Of a DNA stretch of 37,397 bases, positions 17,197 through 24,902 are shown piece by piece. The notes under the pieces were generated by a model. The model was not told the DNA's origin. It was given only the letters and a program-made list of their open reading frames with translations, and searched no databases. Every line of letters begins with the position of its first letter. Position 1 is the first letter of the stretch. The DNA comes from JAAELZ01 sp047639475 (GTDB taxonomy: Bacteria > Pseudomonadota > Gammaproteobacteria > Arenicellales > Poriferihabitantaceae): the NCBI GenBank assembly GCA_047639475.1, contig JBLIOD010000024.1:1-37397 (forward strand), in the 5' to 3' direction. The translations under genes and the position numbers were made by a program.

Positions 17197-18683
17197 CAGA
17201 ATCGTTCAATTTCTGGGTGTGGCAGTTGCCCATTGTGCACATGCATTGCGCCAAACTCAGCACAGCGATTTAAGGTGGGGACCGCTTTATCCGGGTTTAG
17301 CAAACCATCGGGATCAAACACACGCCGTAAACCACGAAACTGTGCCAACTCCTCATCGTTAAACTGCAGGCACATACGATCAATTTTTTCAACGCCTACT
17401 CCGTGTTCGCCCGTAATGGTGCCGCCAACTGCGATGCATAAATCTAATATCTCCCCACCAAACTCCTCAGCTTTTTCTAAAGCACCGGGCTCGTTTGCAT
17501 CATACAAAATTAAGGGGTGCAAATTGCCGTCTCCGGCATGAAAAACGTTGGCGACCGTCAGATCATATTTTTTTGATAGCTCGTTCATTTTACGTAATAC
17601 CAGCGCAAGATGTTGGCGCGGTATCGTGCCGTCCATACAGTAATAGTCAGGAGATAATCGGCCTACAGCGGGAAAAGCATTCTTGCGTCCAGACCAAAAT
17701 AGTGCACGTTCAGCCTCATCTTTCGCAAGGCGCAATTCGATGGCGCCACTGTCTTTAAATATTTTTTCTAAACGTGGCAGTTGCGCTTCTATTTCAGCTT
17801 CAATACCGTCTAGTTCACATAATAAAATCGCCTCCGCATCTATTGGGTAACCTGCATGAACAAAGTCTTCAACAGCACGTATCGCCAAGTTGTCCATCAT
17901 TTCGAAGCCGGCGGGTATAATGCCATTTGCGATAACAGCTGCTACCGAATTACCTGCTTTTTCAGCATCATCAAAAACCGCCATCATCACTTTGGCCATC
18001 GGTGGTTGCGGTAATAAACGCACTACCACCTCGACGATCATCCCCAGCATTCCCTCAGAGCCCATGATTAGCGCAAGCAGGTCATACCCTTCGTTATTCA
18101 AAGTTTGTGAACCCAAGGCTAGCAGTTCGCCACTTAAGGTAACCAGCTTAACTTGCATAACGTTATGAACAGTTAGGCCATACTTTAAACAATGCACCCC
18201 TCCCGCATTTTCGGCTACATTTCCCCCGATGGTACAAGCAATCTGCGACGAAGGGTCAGGTGCATAATACAAACCCATTGGAGCAACTGCTTGTGAAATC
18301 GCCAAATTACGCACACCAGGCTGCACCGTCGCGGTGCGATTGGCTTTGTCGATACTAAGGATGTTCTTGAGCTTTGCCACCGATAAAACAATGCCATCCG
18401 CATGCGGCATCGCACCGCCAGACAAACTGGTACCGGCGCCGCGCGGGACAATTGGTGTTTTGGTTTGTTGACAAGCTAGCATCACCGCTTGCACCTGCTC
18501 AATGGTTTCTGGCAACACCACTAGTTGCGGCATTTGCTTGTAAGCGCTGAGACCATCACACTCATAAGGCTTCATTCTTACAGTGTCTGTGATAATGCAA
18601 TCTTCAGGTAAATGGGACCGTAGGATTTTGAGCAACTCGGCGATAGAAGCTGCTTTTTCACTTATGGCCTGTGTATTATTCAC
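17196..18683 (-). CDS. glcD: Glycolate oxidase subunit GlcD
   Basis: GlcD is the main FAD-containing catalytic subunit, oxidising glycolate to glyoxylate. The 495-residue protein (E. coli 499) has the FAD-binding motif PRGAGTSLSGGAMPHADG, PSSQIACTIGGNVAENAGG, GSEGMLGMIVEVVVRLLP, and the C-terminal NVFHAGDGNLHPLILYD and GEHGVGVEK of the GlcD/D-lactate dehydrogenase family. The start is a GTG at 18683 with no strong ribosome site. It is first in the operon; the 46-base gap to the divergent coq7 gene must hold promoter elements for one or both genes, and no separate regulator gene is beside it. Confidence 0.95.
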   Translation of the reverse strand: MNNTQAISEKAASIAELLKILRSHLPEDCIITDTVRMKPYECDGLSAYKQMPQLVVLPETIEQVQAVMLACQQTKTPIVPRGAGTSLSGGAMPHADGIVLSVAKLKNILSIDKANRTATVQPGVRNLAISQAVAPMGLYYAPDPSSQIACTIGGNVAENAGGVHCLKYGLTVHNVMQVKLVTLSGELLALGSQTLNNEGYDLLALIMGSEGMLGMIVEVVVRLLPQPPMAKVMMAVFDDAEKAGNSVAAVIANGIIPAGFEMMDNLAIRAVEDFVHAGYPIDAEAILLCELDGIEAEIEAQLPRLEKIFKDSGAIELRLAKDEAERALFWSGRKNAFPAVGRLSPDYYCMDGTIPRQHLALVLRKMNELSKKYDLTVANVFHAGDGNLHPLILYDANEPGALEKAEEFGGEILDLCIAVGGTITGEHGVGVEKIDRMCLQFNDEELAQFRGLRRVFDPDGLLNPDKAVPTLNRCAEFGAMHVHNGQLPHPEIERF

Positions 18684-18729
18684 TGCTAAAATCGACTAAA
18701 ATGTGTTGGAAGAATCAAATTAACTGAAT

Positions 18730-19377
18730 ATGGAATACAGCCCGACAGACAAACTTATCATGCGCGTTGACGAAGCGCTAGTAACAATTTTTGGCTCACC
18801 CAAAAAAGCCGCTCGACCCTATCCAACAGATACTCAGAGTCATGAGAAAACTACAGCTGAACTAAGCGATGCTGAAAAACAACACGCAGCCGCGCTAATG
18901 CGCGTTAATCATGCGGGTGAGGTTTGCGCACAGGCGCTATATCAGAGCCAAGCCTTAACTGCGCGATCAGCACACGTCAAAGAAACTATGCAACAAGCAG
19001 CCTTAGAAGAAAACGACCACTTGGCGTGGTGCGCACAACGCATTGACGAACTGGGAGGGCAAAAAAGTCTCTTGAACCCGATCTGGTACGCTGGTTCGTT
19101 TGGTATTGGAACCGTGGCGGGCCTTGCGGGTGATAAATGGAGTTTGGGTTTTATCGCTGAAACTGAACGCCAAGTAGTTAAACATCTTGAATCTCATTTA
19201 AATGACTTACCCGAAAAAGACACCCAAAGTCGGGCAGTAGTAGAGCAAATGAGATTAGATGAGGCAGACCATGCCACCCAAGCCGTTGCGGCTGGTGCCA
19301 GTGAATTACCTAAGCCGATAAAACAACTGATGGGTTTTGCGTCTAAACTAATGACCAACACAGCGGATAAAATTTAA
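18730..19377 (+). CDS. coq7: Coq7-type demethoxyubiquinone hydroxylase
   Basis: A di-iron monooxygenase of ubiquinone biosynthesis (2-polyprenyl-3-methyl-6-methoxy-1,4-benzoquinone monooxygenase), used by many gammaproteobacteria instead of UbiF. The 215-residue protein has all six expected iron ligands: E64 (NHAGEVCA), E94 and H97 (EENDHLAW), E146 (AETERQVVKHLESH), and E178 and H181 (LDEADHAT). It probably sits on the inner membrane face as a peripheral protein. Divergent from glcD; 173 bases to the next gene. Confidence 0.95.
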   Translation: MEYSPTDKLIMRVDEALVTIFGSPKKAARPYPTDTQSHEKTTAELSDAEKQHAAALMRVNHAGEVCAQALYQSQALTARSAHVKETMQQAALEENDHLAWCAQRIDELGGQKSLLNPIWYAGSFGIGTVAGLAGDKWSLGFIAETERQVVKHLESHLNDLPEKDTQSRAVVEQMRLDEADHATQAVAAGASELPKPIKQLMGFASKLMTNTADKI

Positions 19378-19559
19378 GCCATCACACTCTGTCTTTTGTT
19401 GCACTTATTGGGTTTCAGATAATTGGTTATATAAGCTGTTCTAACGGTTCATAACGCAACAATGGTGTCAGTTAAACCCTTATTATTCTGAACCTCAGAC
19501 TTTAATTAGGATATGATATAAAGCACAATAATGGGTATCTCTATAATAGATTGGAACAA

Positions 19560-20123
19560 ATGAAAATAATGAAAGCATTTACCTTATACATATTTTTAAT
19601 TATCTCTTTGGTGGGTTGCCAGAACGAATCTGTGTCAACTAAAGCAGGCGTCGGCAGCAGTATAAATCTTACCGGCACTTGGCTGGGAACGCTTAAATCA
19701 GCATCCAGCGCCGTCGGAACTGTTGGCATTAATGTGTCCATTTCACAGGTAGCTAAAATTAAAGTTGAAGATCAACAAGAAGGCAGACAAGTTATCTCTG
19801 GAGTCATGACCTTTGGAGCCCCAAACTGTTATAACGGAGGCACTGTTAATAGTGAAACTAGCAGGATAGATGGTCGTAACATTCGCCTTGAAATCGATTT
19901 AAACGGTGCGGGTCCCTTGGTTTTTCAGGGCGTTTTATCTGGAAATCGCATGAGTGGTAATTTTACTGCTGAAGTGACGTGTACAATCATTACCCCTATT
20001 GTGGAAGAAGTAGAAACCACTACAGATGATACCGGCAGCAGTACAGTAGTCACGCAAACTGGCGGCGAAGAATCAATCGAAACACTCATTGATCAAGGGC
20101 CCATGACCTTACGTCGCAGCTAG
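19560..20123 (+). CDS. Predicted lipoprotein of unknown function
   Basis: About 187 residues from the ATG at 19560; a TTG at 19551 and another ATG at 19569 are alternatives. The N-terminus is a lipoprotein signal peptide (KAFTLYIFLIISLVGC) with lipobox LVGC. The mature part opens with a serine-rich linker and then a beta-strand-rich domain (LTGTWLGTLKSA, SGVMTFGAPNCYNGG, LEIDLNGAGPLVFQGVLSGN). The pattern resembles small beta-barrel or lipocalin-like lipoproteins, but I do not recognise the family. The C-terminal tail is threonine- and acidic-rich. The decayed IS200 element begins shortly after its stop. Confidence 0.7.
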   Translation: MKIMKAFTLYIFLIISLVGCQNESVSTKAGVGSSINLTGTWLGTLKSASSAVGTVGINVSISQVAKIKVEDQQEGRQVISGVMTFGAPNCYNGGTVNSETSRIDGRNIRLEIDLNGAGPLVFQGVLSGNRMSGNFTAEVTCTIITPIVEEVETTTDDTGSSTVVTQTGGEESIETLIDQGPMTLRRS

Positions 20124-20149
20124 ACGTTTATTGGTCTCTGACCGCTATT

Positions 20150-20720
20150 TAAAACTATGCACTTTAGTGCAAGGCTTTAGCTGCTACACATCGGTGCTAT
20201 TCTTAACTGTATGGGTAAGCATCAAAGGCGTTCGGGTCATAGCGTAACACGATTTAGTGCGCATTTAGTTTGAGTAACGAAGTTACTGCTATCCGGTATT
20301 GAAAGGAGATATACAAGAGCGCTACCGAGAACTATTAATCTAGATATGTGACGTAGAAGATGTAGAGATATTGAAAGGCGTAGTCAGCAAAGACCATGTC
20401 CATATGCATATTGAGTATCCGCCGAAATTATCGATAAGTAGGTTTAATAAAGCGAATGAAAGGACGACCATCAAGGATTGCAGATGGAGCACCCAGAATT
20501 AAAGAAGCGTTATTGGGGTCGCCACTTTTGGGCGATAGGATACGGAGGTTGGTCGACAGGTAATATTACAGAAGAACTGGTTCAGTAATATTTGGAGCAT
20601 CACCGAAGTCCATCGAATAACGATAAAACAAATATGATTCTCGAATGAAGGACTTTCAGTCCGGCGCCACTAACCTATGCACTTTCAGTGCATAGTGCTT
20701 GAGTTATAGGCTGTCTAAAC
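20150..20720 (+). mobile_element. Decayed IS200-type element with end hairpins
   Basis: A degenerate transposase gene lies between two sets of short hairpins, the layout of IS200/IS605-family elements. The left end has TGCACT-TT-AGTGCA at 20158-20171. The right end has GGACT-TTC-AGTCC at 20650-20662 and CTATGCACT-TTC-AGTGCATAG at 20675-20695. The hairpins at the two ends share the core (C)ACTTT(C)AGTG, as expected for imperfect palindromes recognised by an HUH transposase. Boundaries are approximate. It lies just downstream of the end of the Tad locus, between two genes it does not interrupt. Confidence 0.75.
20211..20647 (+). pseudogene. tnpA: IS200-family transposase TnpA, multiply disrupted
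   Basis: Translating across frames recovers an almost complete IS200-like transposase. It starts MGKHQRRSGH at 20211, has a TGA where the conserved Trp of LVWVTK is expected (20271-20273), then shifts frame into YPVLKGDIQERYREL. A TAG follows, then ICDVEDVEILKGVVSKDHVHMHIEYPPKLS. After further frame changes it continues LIKRMKGRPSR, then LQMEHPELKKRYWGRHFW and GWSTGNITEELVQ, a TAA, and YLEHHR. The HUH motif HVH is intact, but the stop falls directly before the expected catalytic Tyr. At least three stops and three frameshifts make it inactive. Confidence 0.85.
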
Positions 20721-20750
20721 TAACGTACGACCATACTTTTAGCTGAGAGA

Positions 20751-21485
20751 TTAGTCACAGATATCAGCATATCCTCCGTCGTTTAACACTGAAGTTTGCA
20801 TACGAATAATAGCTGTAGACGCCATGGGTATGCGGTTACTATCATAACAATTGGTTCTGAAGGCACCTGCGGTGGGTTCCACTGCCTCACCCAATGTAAT
20901 CACACCAATTACTCTGGGATGAACACCGGTTATGATTCTATCTATGAACGGCACTATCAAGGGATGGCAATAAGTCACACGTATTTTTAATAAGTTCGCG
21001 TCATGAAGACTTACATTGCCGTCGTAACTGCCGTCGCTAGAATCTCTAAATATTAGGTTATCATTTGGGACTACTTGCTCGCCTGCTTCTTCAATAATGT
21101 AGTCTTCATCAAATACACTGTTCGGGGGGTTTAACCTTTCAACGCACACAAAATTACTATCAACATCTTCCTTGACGTCTGCTCGCCCTTGAATTACGCC
21201 AGCTGCATCAGTGCTATGCGTGTGTAATGGCGTTAAGCCATTAGTAATACCCTCTATGACAGACTCATAAGTTGCTTGGTTTAACGCCCCATTACGCGCC
21301 CCCAAGAAAGCGGCATAGTTTAAGGTTTCTTTAGCGTGATAAACCAGAGCCAGTTGTAAGGTACCGAATACCAACATAATGACAATAGGAAATACAATCA
21401 GCATCTCCACCATGCTTTGGCCTTTTTGACGCAGTCCGTGCGGCAGCCGCCTTCGACGCGATAGCGAAGCGCATTGATAGTACAT
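20751..21485 (-). CDS. TadE-like pilus assembly protein
   Basis: About 244 residues from the ATG at 21485 (a TTG lies one codon upstream). A short basic leader (RRRRLPHGLRQKGQ) precedes SMVEMLIVFPIVIMLVFGTL, a single hydrophobic helix, then LVYHAKETLNYAAFLGARNG, the typical TadE/TadF continuation. The Glu five residues after the leader glycine (G-Q-S-M-V-E) matches the processing motif of Tad pseudopilins. The rest is an external domain with several cysteines. It is the last gene of the Tad locus and is followed by the IS200 remnant. No SD sequence is obvious. Confidence 0.75.
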   Translation of the reverse strand: MYYQCASLSRRRRLPHGLRQKGQSMVEMLIVFPIVIMLVFGTLQLALVYHAKETLNYAAFLGARNGALNQATYESVIEGITNGLTPLHTHSTDAAGVIQGRADVKEDVDSNFVCVERLNPPNSVFDEDYIIEEAGEQVVPNDNLIFRDSSDGSYDGNVSLHDANLLKIRVTYCHPLIVPFIDRIITGVHPRVIGVITLGEAVEPTAGAFRTNCYDSNRIPMASTAIIRMQTSVLNDGGYADICD

Positions 21486-21497
21486 CAATCTAGATAA

Positions 21498-22739
21498 CTA
21501 TGATCCCGTAGGCAATTGCACGATAGTCAAAATCACCTTCACCTTCTTCGCCTTATAGCCTATTTTTGCTGGATCCCACGGCAAGACCTCTACCTTACTC
21601 TCAGAGAAGCCGCCTTCCACAAGAAATGCCAAGACTCTATCAACTCTTCTTGCCGCTAAATCAATATTAAAATCACGGGTTAGAGAAGAGACATTGTTTT
21701 CTGCTGAGCTCGTATTATTCGTAACGCCCTGCAGTACTACTCTACTTCCACTCTCTGCTTCTTCCAGAATCAAATTGAGCTTTTCTCGTAAGCTGTCACT
21801 TATTTCATCACTACTATAAGCAAATGCTAAGTCAACTGTCTTATCAACCGTTATTGCCTTTTCCTCAGCGGCTGCCTCCACCACTGGCTCCTCGGCTACA
21901 AGTTCTTCTGCCGCCAAGATCTCTTTCAATTCCATTTCAACGCTTTTTGGTTCAACTTCTAGTGTTTCTTCCATCGAGGAGGATGTTTCAGTTTCAGTTT
22001 CAGTTTCAGTTTCAGTTTCAGTTTCAGTTTCAGTTTCAGTTTCAGTTTCAGTTTCCAACTCTTCTGTAACTGGATTCTTTATAGTAGGGTCCACCTTAAT
22101 AAAATGCACTGCGTCTTCGCACCCAGATGGCTCTAGTTGATCATCAGCAGGAATGAGTATTTTATAATTTTCATCATGCTCGTGCATTTGTGATTGTTCC
22201 TTCCTACCTGAACACTCGTTTACCGAGTGATCAATAGGTAAAAACTCCATATCAATCAAATCCGATAAAATCTGATGAATCTCTAAAGCACGAGGGCTAA
22301 ATACATCATTTTGATCAATCTCTAATAACATTTCAGAGAAGGTATGAAAGGCCTGATATATCTCCAACATCCCTTTATTGTGCCAAGGCTTAGCGTCTGA
22401 GGCGTCACGCAGCGACGCTTCTTCATAAGCTTGAATAGCTAAGCCAGGGCGATTTGTTCGCGCATAAACATTGCCCAATCTAAACCATACCAAGGCATCT
22501 TGTGAGTATCGATTTGATAACATCTTTAAACCCTGTTCTGCCATCAAATAGTCGGTCTCTACGTAAGCATCCATGGTGGAGTCGTACAAATCAATAAGCG
22601 AGGTCCGGTTCTCTGGGACAGTTGTACAGGCCGATAAACTCAGCAAGGTAATTGCCGCTAACACCGCCTTGATTTTCTTGGCTTGGATGCGAGCAGTAGA
22701 CGGGGTGCGTAATCTGATCATTTTATTAATTATTAGCAT
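21498..22739 (-). CDS. TPR/OmpA-like lipoprotein of the Tad locus
   Basis: A 413-residue protein. The N-terminus has a long basic stretch and then a lipoprotein signal (AVLAAITLLSLSAC, lipobox LSAC with C38). Residues about 45-150 look like TPR helices (ALVWFRLGNVYARTNRPGLA, AIQAYEEASLRDASDAKPWH), as in TadD, the usual pilotin-like lipoprotein of Tad systems. A linker of about 11 Glu-Thr repeats follows. The C-terminal 120 residues (VDLAFAYSSDEISDSLREKL, LAARRVDRVLAFLVEGG) resemble an OmpA peptidoglycan-binding domain, though the peptidoglycan contact residues are not clearly conserved. The fusion would place a TPR lipoprotein and a cell-wall anchor in one chain. It lies 12 bases after the DUF192 gene. 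Confidence 0.65.
   Translation of the reverse strand: MLIINKMIRLRTPSTARIQAKKIKAVLAAITLLSLSACTTVPENRTSLIDLYDSTMDAYVETDYLMAEQGLKMLSNRYSQDALVWFRLGNVYARTNRPGLAIQAYEEASLRDASDAKPWHNKGMLEIYQAFHTFSEMLLEIDQNDVFSPRALEIHQILSDLIDMEFLPIDHSVNECSGRKEQSQMHEHDENYKILIPADDQLEPSGCEDAVHFIKVDPTIKNPVTEELETETETETETETETETETETETETSSSMEETLEVEPKSVEMELKEILAAEELVAEEPVVEAAAEEKAITVDKTVDLAFAYSSDEISDSLREKLNLILEEAESGSRVVLQGVTNNTSSAENNVSSLTRDFNIDLAARRVDRVLAFLVEGGFSESKVEVLPWDPAKIGYKAKKVKVILTIVQLPTGS
21985..22050. repeat. Hexanucleotide microsatellite, 11 perfect GTTTCA units, encoding (Glu-Thr)n
   Basis: Eleven perfect consecutive GTTTCA units (66 bp), followed by a degenerate GTTTCC, lie inside the TPR/OmpA lipoprotein gene. 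On the coding strand the unit is TGAAAC, read as Glu-Thr. Gain or loss of units changes the linker by two residues at a time and never breaks the frame, so its length can vary among cells without inactivating the gene. Confidence 0.97.
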
Positions 22740-22751
22740 AGTTGTTACCCT

Positions 22752-23138
22752 TTAAAAGTGGCTTGATACTTTATTTGGGCTCACTTCTAGTTGGTGGGAC
22801 TCCCAAAGCAATTGCTCTGAAAGCTCTAATTTTAGTTTTTGTACTGAGCCATAACGTAGCTCGAGAGCCATTTTTGCTTTCAAACAAACTGCAATTTTCC
22901 AAGGTGCAAGTTTTTCGTGAATCGCCAGGATACATCCTAGCTTATCTAAGAACACGACGTCGATTGAGTAACGCATAAACGCAGTATGAACCATGTTACA
23001 AGGCTTTATTAAAAAGCCTTCTTGAGTACCTGGCTCGGCTCTACCCAACAAACCGCGCATACGCTCCCAAGCTGAAGAAGTGAGAGCCACTTGAGACAAA
23101 AGAGCCCCACTCGCATCCATAATTTGGCCCTGCTTCAT
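22752..23138 (-). CDS. DUF192 family protein
   Basis: A 128-residue protein of the DUF192 family. Signatures: SAWERMRGLLGR, GFLIKPCNMVHTAFMRYSID, VVFLDKLGCILAIHEKLAPW and ALELRYGSVQKL. Most members are secreted; no signal peptide is evident here, so it would act in the cytoplasm unless the start is misplaced. Function unknown. DUF192 genes are found in Tad loci of several bacteria. It overlaps the tadC stop by 4 bases, so it is part of the operon. Confidence 0.85.
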   Translation of the reverse strand: MKQGQIMDASGALLSQVALTSSAWERMRGLLGRAEPGTQEGFLIKPCNMVHTAFMRYSIDVVFLDKLGCILAIHEKLAPWKIAVCLKAKMALELRYGSVQKLKLELSEQLLWESHQLEVSPNKVSSHF

Positions 23139-24040
23139 ATCACTCCCTCATTCAAGAACTTCATGATGATGGGAAAGCCCAATATCAAGAACGTCACGGG
23201 AAATATGAAAATAACCAGCGGAAAAACTAATTTTACCGGCGCTTCCATGGCCATTTTTTCGGCACGTTGAAATCGCTCTGTACGGCGTTGCTCAGCTTGA
23301 ATTCTTAGTACGCCCGCCATACTAGAGCCTAACTTTTCAGCTTGCGTGATTGCACTGACAAACCCCGTTACTTCTGGAATCTGCAATCGGCGAGCCATAC
23401 GTTTTAAGGCTTCAGAGCGGGGTATGCCGGCCCGTAAGTCTCGTAAGATGGTGGTGAACTCGCTACGCAGCGCGCCTTTCGGCCCATTGTCTACCGCCTG
23501 TTGCAGTGCACCTGATAGATTTAGACCCGCTTCTACTGACATCGTAATGAAGTCCAAATACACAGGCATACCGATAATCACATCTCTAACCCGTTTCTTT
23601 CTCATGTCACCTAACCAAATCAGTGGAAAGAAGAATCCTATTAGGGGGGCAATCATAATCGCTAAAGGATAACTCTTGCCGAGTAGCACCAAAGCTATCC
23701 AGGTAAGCAACGGCATTAAAAAAACTAAAAATATTCTCAACCCGGTAAATTGCTCAGCGGTCATCAAATAAGACACACCTGTTTTATGCATCTTTTCTTC
23801 GACGCTGGCTAAGTAAGCATTGGGAAGATTGGTACAGAACAGCAGCGCAATCACTTGAACAAACGGCCAAATCAAAGTTAGTTTGTACCCTAAAGGATCC
23901 ATATAGGTCCTATCCTGCTCAGGCACATTGGTGAATGTCTTCAAGAATAGCCAAGCCATCAGGAACACGCTTACACCGACGCAAATCAAAAACCAGTAGT
24001 ACACACCTAAACTGAGCAATTTGTTTATTAGATCAGACAT
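23135..24040 (-). CDS. tadC: TadC, inner-membrane platform protein of the Tad pilus
   Basis: About 301 residues from the ATG at 24040, preceded by an in-frame TTG. It belongs to the type II secretion F (GspF/TadB/TadC) family: membrane segments near residues 14-35, 55-72, 105-145 and the C-terminus, and a cytoplasmic domain with VYLDFITMSVEAGLNLSGAL, LRDLRAGIPRSEALKRMARR and AITQAEKLGSSMAGVLRIQA. TadC and TadB form the inner-membrane platform that works with the TadA ATPase. Overlap with tadB is 8 bases. Confidence 0.9.
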   Translation of the reverse strand: MSDLINKLLSLGVYYWFLICVGVSVFLMAWLFLKTFTNVPEQDRTYMDPLGYKLTLIWPFVQVIALLFCTNLPNAYLASVEEKMHKTGVSYLMTAEQFTGLRIFLVFLMPLLTWIALVLLGKSYPLAIMIAPLIGFFFPLIWLGDMRKKRVRDVIIGMPVYLDFITMSVEAGLNLSGALQQAVDNGPKGALRSEFTTILRDLRAGIPRSEALKRMARRLQIPEVTGFVSAITQAEKLGSSMAGVLRIQAEQRRTERFQRAEKMAMEAPVKLVFPLVIFIFPVTFLILGFPIIMKFLNEGVI

Positions 24041-24890
24041 CAACGCTCACTATTTTTCTAACAAACAAAAATCCGATTGACTCCCACACCACCACAAAGG
24101 TCAACACTGCCCATCCAATCGGCGTGGTAAACAACAACATCATTGATTCTTTCTCAAGAAAGTAGAGTACGGCACATAAAAAAACTGGCAGAGCCGCCAT
24201 CACAATCGCTTGTAATCGCCCTTGTGCAGTTAAGCTGTTTATTTTGCCTTCCATAGTGGCTTTTTGACGTAAGGTGTCGGCTAATATCTCCAATACCTCA
24301 CCCAAATTTCCACCAACTTCTTTCGAAATCTTCATTGCCGATGCCACCATCTGGAATTCACTGGTGCCAATACGTTTTTCCATATTGTTAAGCGCGGTCG
24401 TAAATTCAGTACCAACTCGCTGTTCACGCAGAAACAGGTCAAATTCATTTGATATAGGCGGCGCCTGCTCTTTAACTAAACCTTCGATAGCTAACGGTAA
24501 ACTAGCGCCCGCTCGCAAACTACTGGAAATCATCGTTAAACAGTCAGGTAACTGTTTATTAATCAGGGCTGTTCTACGTCCACGCATAGATCGATATATG
24601 AAGGCAGGTATGATTAACATCACAAGAAATGCCAGCACACCGGCCATCACATTTCCAGATGCAAGCCATAGCAACGGCGGTAACAACCCTAATAACAGCA
24701 TGTTAATAAAAAACAGCCTACCAACGTCCATTACCAAAAACATGTCCGTCATGTTGGCATCTGCTGCTTCAGTAAAACTTGAACGGTAGTTATCGAAAGC
24801 ACCTTGCACCCGCGTTAAAACCGTCCACGCGATAATAAAAACCGCTAGGAATACCAAGCCAACAGAGACGTAAAAAAAAGTGTTGTTCAT
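24033..24890 (-). CDS. tadB: TadB, inner-membrane platform protein of the Tad pilus
   Basis: About 285 residues from the ATG at 24890; an in-frame GTG lies directly before it. It is a type II secretion F-type protein with an N-terminal membrane segment (FFYVSVGLVFLAVFIIAW), a pair near residues 60-95, a cytoplasmic domain (LPDCLTMISSSLRAGASLPL, VASAMKISKEVGGNLGEVLE, TLRQKATMEGKINSLTAQGR), and C-terminal segments (AIVMAALPVFLCAVLYFL). SLRAG..L..A and KEVGGNLGEVL are the usual TadB signatures. It sits between tadA and tadC, as in other Tad operons. Confidence 0.92.
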   Translation of the reverse strand: MNNTFFYVSVGLVFLAVFIIAWTVLTRVQGAFDNYRSSFTEAADANMTDMFLVMDVGRLFFINMLLLGLLPPLLWLASGNVMAGVLAFLVMLIIPAFIYRSMRGRRTALINKQLPDCLTMISSSLRAGASLPLAIEGLVKEQAPPISNEFDLFLREQRVGTEFTTALNNMEKRIGTSEFQMVASAMKISKEVGGNLGEVLEILADTLRQKATMEGKINSLTAQGRLQAIVMAALPVFLCAVLYFLEKESMMLLFTTPIGWAVLTFVVVWESIGFLFVRKIVSVDV

Positions 24891-24902
24891 CACTAGGCTA
24901 CG

